Shown: positions 57,780 through 64,000 of the stretch, piece after piece
How the letters are laid out: the number at the start of each line of letters is the position of its first letter
Position numbering within the stretch: the stretch's first letter is position 1
Source: Toxorhynchites rutilus septentrionalis
Taxonomy: Eukaryota > Arthropoda > Insecta > Diptera > Culicidae
Reading direction: 5' to 3'
DNA: 64,000 nt
NCBI RefSeq assembly: GCF_029784135.1
Contig: NC_073744.1
Location: forward strand, 100,561,303 to 100,625,302
Position numbers and translations under genes: made by a program
Notes under the pieces: model-generated
What the model was told of the DNA's origin: nothing
What the model saw: only the letters and a program-made list of their open reading frames with translations
Databases searched by the model: none

Positions 57780-59113
57780 GAACTGAAAGGAGCATTTAGC
57801 GAAAATCGTGGTTTCGATAATAATTCGTTACCGATAGGTGCCATGGATATGGATTTCTTAATGAAGAATATGAAATACATGACATGATGTAGTGAATATA
57901 TCCGAAGAAATCACTTTGGTGAAACTGCATTATGAAATTATTTGTGTACGAATGCCGCAATCGATAGTCGACTCTAATTTGCGTTGGGTAATTTCCTCTG
58001 AGGACTCGATTCCTCCTTTGAACATTAATAATCTCTTTCTGGCAAAACGATGTGGTATGAATCACATTATTTGAATGATAGAATGAAGAAGTTTTCTGCC
58101 AATTTCCTTCAACCTCCAAACGTATCATTCTCCCGGTTGTCGTTTTCGCGTTCGCTAATCCTTTCTCACAACACCCATTTCTCGTTTGAGAAATTGTTGA
58201 GTAAACATTGTTTGCCAGTGCGCGTAGAGCGGGAATTCCTAAAGATTCATTGCACCTCTAATAAATTGCCGAAAGACGTGGTCTTACGTTGATCGCACTT
58301 GATTGAAAAAAATCCAAAACGAAATGTATTTGGTCGCAGCATTATATGAGTAGAAAGCAAATAATCGCTCGAAAATGACTTGATTTTCGCGATGTGAAAC
58401 ATTTTCCGTTTTTCATGTTATGCATCCAATAATGGATACGAAAATTTCCACTGATGGGGAAAAAAATATTCAGAAGCTTTCCTGTTAATTACGATTGATT
58501 GAAAAATAACAAAACCAAATGTATTTGGTTGCAGTGTTATATGGATAGAAAACATTAAAATAAACTCTTTCGCATGAATGTATTTTTCAATTCCCAGGGG
58601 AACTGGCAGATTATTTTTCAGCAACGATGATAGCAACGAGAATTCCGCGCGTGTATGTGTGTGTGTGGCGGCTGCTCCGATGTTTCAAGCGGAACCGTGG
58701 CATCACTCTCCTCCTGATGGATTCCCTTTTGGCCTTAGGTGCTCAAACAAGCTCTTGGTGACACCGTTCATCAGCGTTTTCATGATAAACGAAATTAGCT
58801 TCACAACAACAGCGACAACATGCTCCAATCGCTGTTCAATCATAACTGAGTGGGTTTACGAGCGGCGCTCGCTTATATACCGATTGGTGATTTCAATAGC
58901 CTGTTTTGAAAGCAATTTTAAGACTATTGAAACAAGTTTTTGGATGAAAAAGTAACAAGTATATGACGCGTAGACATTTTATCTTTCAAATGAAGTGTTT
59001 ATCATACCATTTCGTTCAGTTGTTTAGGAGCTATTAACGCTCAAAATCTCGGTCTCCAGCGTAACGCTTTTGTTCTCGAAACTTTGGTTTTACACCCCGG
59101 TATAGAAATGAAA
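57780..59113. other. Spacer of the H3 array, no gene recognised
   Basis: Open frames on both strands (up to 125 codons at 58578-58955) are shared with the duplicate at 63.2-64 kb and have no known motif. The stretch 58640-59050 contains the CGCTTATATACCGATTGG promoter-like block and the GGAGCTATTAACGCTCAAAA block seen at 32.6-32.8 kb. It ends with an ACCCCGGTATAGAAATGAAA string before the element end. Confidence 0.5.
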
Positions 59114-59129
59114 GACGTAGTCCTACGTC
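59114..59129 (+). repeat. Terminal motif GACGTAG-TC-CTACGTC of a GACGTAG element
   Basis: Perfect 7-bp arms around TC, followed by AAAA. Same context as the end at 51266-51281 (inverted), including the CCGGTATAGAAATGAAA string just before it. Confidence 0.7.
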
Positions 59130-60075
59130 AAAACCTTGTTCTGAAGAATAATCTTCAGAAGCTTTCCTGCTAACTGCACTTGATTGACAAATCACAAAAC
59201 CAAATGTATGTGGTCGCAGTATTATATGGATAGAAAACATTAAAATAAACTCGCTTGAATGTAATTTTCAATTCCAAGGGGAACTGGCAGATTATTTTTC
59301 AGCAACGATCATTTCTTTCCAGGTTTCCTCTCGATAACCAGCAAATGAAAAGAGTTGCGCGCGTGTATGTGTGTGGGTGTGGCGGCTGCTTCTATGTCTT
59401 CCCGAGAAACCGTATTTCGATGCTGATACTCTCTTGGTCACGAGAGTATCAGCATCGGCTTTTCTGCGCTCCCTCACAGTTAAAACAAACTGATTGCATT
59501 TCAGGTCAGGTCAGGCCAGGTAATGAATCCCTCGATCCCTCGCCGTTCAGCTCGTTCAGTAACGATGTTGAATATCATTTCAGTATGCTTTTCGTGCGTG
59601 ATTGAATCGAGAGAAGGTGTGGTTTACGATGGCAATTTGGAAGGCAAACTAGAGGAGAATGAACTCTCTGAGTATGAAAATTTCGGCGACTGAGCAATAA
59701 TCGATTGAAAATTATATAATTTTCGCGATACGAAACATTTTCCGTTTTTCATGTTATGCATCCAATATTGGATACGAAAATATCCTACTGATGGGAAAGA
59801 ATAATCTTCAGAAGCTTTCCAGCTAATTACACTTGATTGAAAAATTACGAAATCAAATGTATTTGGTCGCTGTGTTCGCCATATAATTTGAAAACATTAA
59901 AATAAACTCTTTCGCATGGATGTATTCTTCAATTCCCAGGGAACTGGCAGATTATTTTTCAGCAACGATTAGATCTTTCCGGAATTTTCTCGATGCTGTA
60001 TGGCATCCAAACGAAAATTCTCGTTTTAGTTTGGCCTGTAAAAAACTTTTCTAAACTCTAATCCATCAAATTTGG

Positions 60076-60091
60076 AGCCCTGAAAAGGGCC
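60076..60091 (-). terminator. Histone 3' stem-loop of H3 pseudogene 4
   Basis: GGCCCTTTTCAGGGCT on the minus strand, about 20 bp past the H3 end. Confidence 0.85.
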
Positions 60092-60111
60092 GTTGATTAT
60101 ATGCTAAGCTA

Positions 60112-60475
60112 ATATAGCACCCTTTCCTTGGATTCGATGGGCCAGCTGAATGTCCTTGGGCATGATGTGACGCGTTTTGCGTGGATAGCACATAAATTGG
60201 TATCTTCGAATAAGCCTCCTGCAGCGTCATAACCGCGGAACTTTGGAAGCGCAAGTCTGTTTTGAAGTCCTGAGCAATTCCACGATCCAAAAGCTGCAAA
60301 GGTAGCTTGCGGATCAGCAATTCGGTCGACTTCCGATAGCGATGAATTTCACGCAAAGTTCCCGGTCGATAGCGATGTGGCTTCTTCACCTATCCTGCGG
60401 CTGGTGCGCTTATCCGAGCTGCTTTCATGTGCCTTACCACTGAAAGACTAACTAGCTATCTGCTTGGTCCCAAAC
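60112..60475 (-). pseudogene. Histone H3 pseudogene 4
   Basis: The minus strand reads [40 protein letters not shown] and [13 protein letters not shown], then the shared deletion and [10 protein letters not shown] in the shifted frame. The N-terminal tail is degraded. Its promoter is retained: a TATA block complement to TTTTATAAACC lies at 60536-60546, about 65 bp upstream of the lost ATG. Confidence 0.9.
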
Positions 60476-60622
60476 AAACGAGTCGTCACGGTGCGAGAGT
60501 AGAGTAAGAAATGAACGAAAGCAAAGGAAGCGTCATTTTATAAACCATAAAAGTATAGAATCTAAACCCCACCCTTCGTTGCTTACCCTGAGAGAGAAAC
60601 GAATAACATCGAAGTAAGTATA

Positions 60623-60847
60623 CAGTAATGTATTTGAATCCGGACACTTTGCGTTACATATAATACCATACCGCAGCCACAACATTTTCTGCATGTTGAA
60701 TTAATGCGATTGATTAGTAACTATCAAGAAACTATCAGTAACTATATTAGCAACTATTAATCGCATAAATTCAACATGAAAAAAATGTTATGGCTGTGGT
60801 ATGATATTGAATGTAATGCAAAGTGTCCGGATTCAAAACCATTACTG
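60623..60847. mobile_element. 225-bp palindromic MITE with TA duplication
   Basis: CAGTAATG and TTTGAATCCGGACACTTTGC on the left are mirrored by the right end up to 60847 over roughly 40 bp with few mismatches. TA flanks both ends (60621-60622 and 60848-60849). The inner part also folds (GTTGAATTAATGCGAT versus ATCGCATAAATTCAAC). Tc1/mariner-type MITE by target and CAGT-like ends. Confidence 0.8.
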
Positions 60848-60977
60848 TAAAAAAGAGTTAACTCGACTGAATTTTTTTCGGTTCGGCCTGCAAAAACGAA
60901 ATTAAGAGCCCTCGCCGACTGCAGACTGACTTGTCGACCGATAGTTCGGTCGGCTTCTTAATCAGTACGGAAAAAAA

Positions 60978-61170
60978 CAGGAAGTGGGTTATATCTATGG
61001 TATAACCGCAAGGGTGACGTAGGACTATCGTTGATTTAGAGATCATTTGTTTGAAGTTGAATCTAAATCCATCCTGAATGAATGAATAAATAAATATTTG
61101 GGTGACTTCAAAAACGAGAGTGTTACTTTGAAGACTCAAGGTTTTATGCATCCAATATTGGATACAAAAA
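60978..61170 (+). mobile_element. E start of a GACGTAG superfamily member
   Basis: CAGGAAGTGGGTTATATC, the GGTTATA/TATAACC palindrome, GGGTGACGTAGGACTATCG and the CCAATATTGG string in the usual order, continuing into the block that holds H3 pseudogene 5. Confidence 0.65.
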
Positions 61171-61634
61171 ATCTTGTTCTGAAGAATAATCTTCAGAAGC
61201 TTTCCTGTTAACTGCACTTGATTGACAAATCACAAAACCAAATGTATGTGGTCGCAGTATTATATGGATAGAAAACATTAAAATAAACTCGCTTGAATGT
61301 AATTTTCAATTCCAAGGGGAACTGGCAGATTATTTTTCAGCAACGATCATTTCTTTCCAGGTTTCCTCTTGATAACCAGCAAACGAAAAGAGTTGCGCGC
61401 GTGTATGTGTGTGTGTGTGGCGGCTGCTTCTATGTCTTCCCGAGTAACCATATTTCGATGCTGATACTCTCTTGGTCACCTTCTCTTCTCCTTCTGATCG
61501 ATCGGCTTTTCTGCGCTCCCTCACAGTTAATACAAACTGATTGCATTTCAGGTCAGGTCAAGCCAGGTAATGAATACCTCGATCCCTCGCCGTTCAGCTC
61601 GTTCAGTAACGATGTTGTCTTGTCGATGTCCTCA

Positions 61635-61784
61635 GGCGTCGTGCACAAATTACGTAACGCAAAAATCCGAATTTTGAACCTCCCCCCCCTTTCGTAACGC
61701 AATTTCCTATCTCTAATAAACAGAAAGTAACGCAACATCTAACCCCTCCCCCCTTATCACGTTACGTAATTTGTGCACGACGCC
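61635..61784. mobile_element. 150-bp MITE with TCA duplication (copy 2)
   Basis: Same element and same position within the array block as 48753-48902, flanked by TCA. It was therefore present before the two blocks were duplicated. A few substitutions distinguish them. Confidence 0.9.
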
Positions 61785-62319
61785 TCACGAAAAATGAATG
61801 GGTTTCACCACCAGAATATCATTTCAGTATGCTTTTCGTGCGTGATTGAATCGAGAGAAGGTGTGGTTTACGATGGCAATTTGGAAGGCAAACTAGAGGA
61901 GAATGAACTCTCTGAGTATGAAAATTTCGGCGACTGAGCAATAATCGATTGAAAATTATATAATTTTGGCGATACGAAACATTTTCCGTTTTTCATGTTA
62001 TGCATCCATTATTGGATACGAAAATATCCTACTGATGGGAAAGAATAATCTTCAGAAGCTTTCCAGCTAATTACACATGATTGAAAAATTACGAAATCAA
62101 ATGTATTTGGTCGCTGTGTTCGCCATATAATTAGAAAACATTAAAATAAACTCTTTCGCATGAATGTATTCTTCAATTCCCAGGGAACTGGCAGATTATT
62201 TTTCAGCAACGATTAGATCTTTCCGGAATTTTCTCGATGCTGTATGGCATCCAAACGAAAATTCTCGTTTCAGTTTGGCCTGCAAAAAACTTTTCTGAAC
62301 TCTAATCCATCAAATTTGG

Positions 62320-62335
62320 AGCCCTGAAAAGGGCC
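62320..62335 (-). terminator. Histone 3' stem-loop of H3 pseudogene 5
   Basis: GGCCCTTTTCAGGGCT on the minus strand. Confidence 0.85.
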
Positions 62336-62355
62336 GTTGATTATATGCTAAGCTA

Positions 62356-62675
62356 ATATAGCACACTCTCCTTGGATTCGACGGGCCAGTTGAATGTCCT
62401 TGGGCATGAAGTGACGCGTTTTGCATGGATAGCACACAAATTTGTATCTTCGAAAAAGCCTCCTGCAGCGTCATAACCGCGGAACTTTGGAAGCGCAAGT
62501 CGGTTTTGAAGTCCTGAGCAATTCCACGATCCAAAAGCTGCAAAGGTAGCTTGCGGATCAGCAATTCGGTCGACTTCTGATAGCGATGAATTTCACGCAA
62601 AATTCCCGGTCGATAGCGATGTGGCTTCTTCACCTATCCTGCGGCTGGTGCGCTTATCCGAGCTGCTTTCGTGTG
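62356..62675 (-). pseudogene. Histone H3 pseudogene 5, tail truncated
   Basis: The minus strand reads [20 protein letters not shown] and then as in copy 4, with the shared deletion after LQEA. At about 62675 the N-terminal tail is cut and joined directly to GATTTAGATTCTATAC, the promoter of the divergent copy 6. So a head-to-head pair has lost the promoter and start of one partner. Confidence 0.9.
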
Positions 62676-62770
62676 ATTTAGATTCTATACTTTTATGGTT
62701 TATAAAATGACGCTTCCTTTGCTTTCGTTCATTTCTTACTCTACTCTCGCACCGTGAGGACTCGAGCTCG
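62676..62770 (+). promoter_or_regulatory. H3 promoter, uninterrupted form
   Basis: It holds GATTTAGATTCTATAC, TTTATAAAATGACGC (TATA box, about 62699-62707), CTTTGCTTTCGTTCATTTC and a leader to the H3 tail. It is the empty form of the hAT insertion site. It is similar to mosquito core histone promoters in layout, inferred only from the TATA position. Confidence 0.65.
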
Positions 62771-63137
62771 TTAGTCTTTCGCAGACAGCTCGTTAGTCAT
62801 TCGGTGGTAAGGCACACGAAGTCAGCTCGGATAAGCGCACCAGTAGCAGGATAGGTAGAGAAGCCACATCGCTATCGACCGGGAACTTTGCGTGAAATTC
62901 ATCGCTATCAGAAGTCGACCGAATTGCTGATCCGCAGCTACCTTTGCAGCATTTGGATCGTGGAATTGCTCAGGACTTCAAAACCGACTTGCGCTTCCAA
63001 AGTTCCGCGGCTATGACGCTGCAGGAGGCTTATTCGAAGATACCAATTTGTGTGCTATCCAGGCAAAACGCGTCACATCATGCCCAAGGACATCCAGCTG
63101 GCCCATCGTATCCGAGGAGAGCGTGCTATATTAGCTT
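62771..63137 (+). pseudogene. Histone H3 pseudogene 6
   Basis: It is nearly identical to copy 3 (offset 5431), including [36 protein letters not shown], the shared deletion and the GERA-region end. One difference turns CCATGCAAAACG into CCAGGCAAAACG. Its promoter is intact at 62676-62770. Confidence 0.9.
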
Positions 63138-63151
63138 AGCATATAATCAAC

Positions 63152-63167
63152 GGCCCTTTTCAGGGCT
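63152..63167 (+). terminator. Histone 3' stem-loop of H3 pseudogene 6
   Basis: GGCCCTTTTCAGGGCT, in the same place as in copy 3. Confidence 0.85.
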
Positions 63168-63199
63168 CCAAATTTGATGGATTAGAGTACAGAAAAGTT

Positions 63200-64000
63200 T
63201 TTTACAGGCCGAACTGAAAGGAGCATTTAGCGAAAATCGTGGTTTCGATAATAATTCGTTACCGATAGGTGCCATGGATATGGATTTCTTAATGAAGAAT
63301 ATGAAATACATGACATGATGTAGTGAATATATCCGAAGAAATCACTTTGGTGAAACTGCATTATGAAATTATTTGTGTACGAATGCCGCAATCGATAGTC
63401 GACTCTAATTTGCGCTGGGTAATTTCCTCGGAGGACTCGATTCCTCCTTTGAACATTAATAATCTCTTTCTGGCAAAACGATGTGGTATGAATCACATTA
63501 TTTGAATGATAGAATGAAGAAGTTTTCTGCCAATTTCCTTCAACCTCCAAACGTATCTTTCCCCCGTTTGTCGTTTTCGCGTTCGCTAATCCTTTCTCAC
63601 AACACCCATTTCTCGTTTAAGAAATTGTTGAGTAAACATTGTTTGCCAGTGCGCGTAGAGCGGGAATTCCTAAAGATTCATTGCACCTCTAATAAATTGC
63701 CGAAAGACGTGGTCTTACGTTGATCGCACTTGATTGAAAAAATCCAAAACGAAATGTATTTGGTCGCAGCATTATATGAGTAGAAAGCAAATAATCGCTC
63801 GAAAATGACTTGATTTTCGCGATGTGAAACATTTTCCGTTTTTCATGTTATGCATCCAATATTGGATACGAAAATTTCCACTGATGGGGAAAAAAAATAT
63901 TCAGAAGCTTTCCTGTTAATTGCGATTGATTGAAAAATAACAAAACCAAATGTATTTGGTTGCAGTGTTATATGGATAGAAAACATTAAAATAAACTCTT
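63200..64000. other. Array spacer, duplicate of 57769-58569
   Basis: It matches the spacer after H3 pseudogene 3 almost base for base. It holds no recognisable gene and is cut by the window end. Confidence 0.6.

Larger units (their letters stand above)
47903..64000. repeat. Rearranged array with six histone H3 pseudogenes
   Basis: Large blocks recur. 48290-49900 matches 61170-62675 (MITE at 48753 versus 61635) and 59130-60560. 57301-58640 matches 62732-64000 at an offset of 5431. Within each block the order is the E start, the CCAATATTGG palindrome, the GAAGAATAATCTTCAG hairpin, a (GT)n block, and an H3 pseudogene with its stem-loop and promoter. Copies occur in both orientations. The right end is cut by the window. 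Confidence 0.8.

Noticed and set aside
57796..58128. ORF of 110 codons conserved between 58 kb and 63.4 kb
   Set aside because: Conserved only because the DNA block is duplicated almost base for base; no family motif and no sign of coding-type substitutions.
58640..58870. Possible H2B or H4 fragments in the array spacer
   Set aside because: A few codons look similar (VTK, a GTAACG-ATGTTGTC string elsewhere), but no stretch long enough to align; not called.
1..64000. CRISPR arrays, tRNA or rRNA genes, bacterial operons
   Set aside because: No regularly spaced short repeats, no full cloverleaf and no rRNA sequence seen; the tandem repeats present are eukaryotic minisatellites and segmental duplications.

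Overview
The window looks like culicine mosquito (Aedes-type) nuclear DNA. It is AT-rich and almost wholly built of transposable elements, with very long introns. The element mix (I-, Jockey- and R1-clade LINEs, ITmD37E, mariner, Tc1, pogo and piggyBac remnants, hAT, many MITEs, a tRNA-type SINE) is the usual one there. The species is inference only.

Host genes are few. Two minus-strand exons (30813-31029 and 4635-4751) have good splice sites and compatible phases. The second carries a Ser/Arg-rich motif and following sequence that I recognise as tomosyn (syntaxin-binding protein 5), so about 26 kb of the left half is probably one tomosyn intron. A plus-strand coiled-coil ORF (35906-39502) is split by two element insertions, and removing each at its target-site duplication restores one open frame of about 411 codons. 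A candidate plus-strand first exon ends at 33148.

Layout: 1-985 deleted R1 LINE; 1712-1939 TTAA MITE; 4635-4751 tomosyn exon; 5086-5555 mariner remnant; 5606-7668 two members of the GACGTAG repeat superfamily; 8133-13870 decayed I-clade LINE (minus); 14917-17340 element holding two histone H2A pseudogenes; 17411-18170 Helitron-like piece; 17605-22827 tandem triplication (1746-bp unit) carrying a core-deleted ITmD37E transposon; 22468-26904 second tandem duplication (about 2218-bp unit); 27504-28067 mariner with a nested SINE; 30813-33148 host exons and repeats; 33464-39502 GACGTAG elements and the coiled-coil gene; 40797-42850 possible LTR element; 42974-44557 pogo element; 44939-46075 piggyBac pseudogene; 47440-47868 Tc1 pseudogene; 47903-64000 a rearranged array with six histone H3 pseudogenes, a hAT insertion spread over 6.4 kb and an intact, probably young Jockey-clade LINE (51550-55727).

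The most interesting signal is a superfamily of dispersed repeats. They share a quasi-palindromic end, GACGTAG-NN-CTACGTC, followed by an A-run, and a similar motif near the other end. Several members carry, or lie in arrays with, replication-dependent histone gene copies (H2A, H3) that keep promoter TATA boxes and the 3' histone stem-loop. All six H3 copies share the same internal deletion, so a broken H3 gene was itself amplified. This suggests histone-gene capture by a mobile element or by a repeat expanding at the DNA level.
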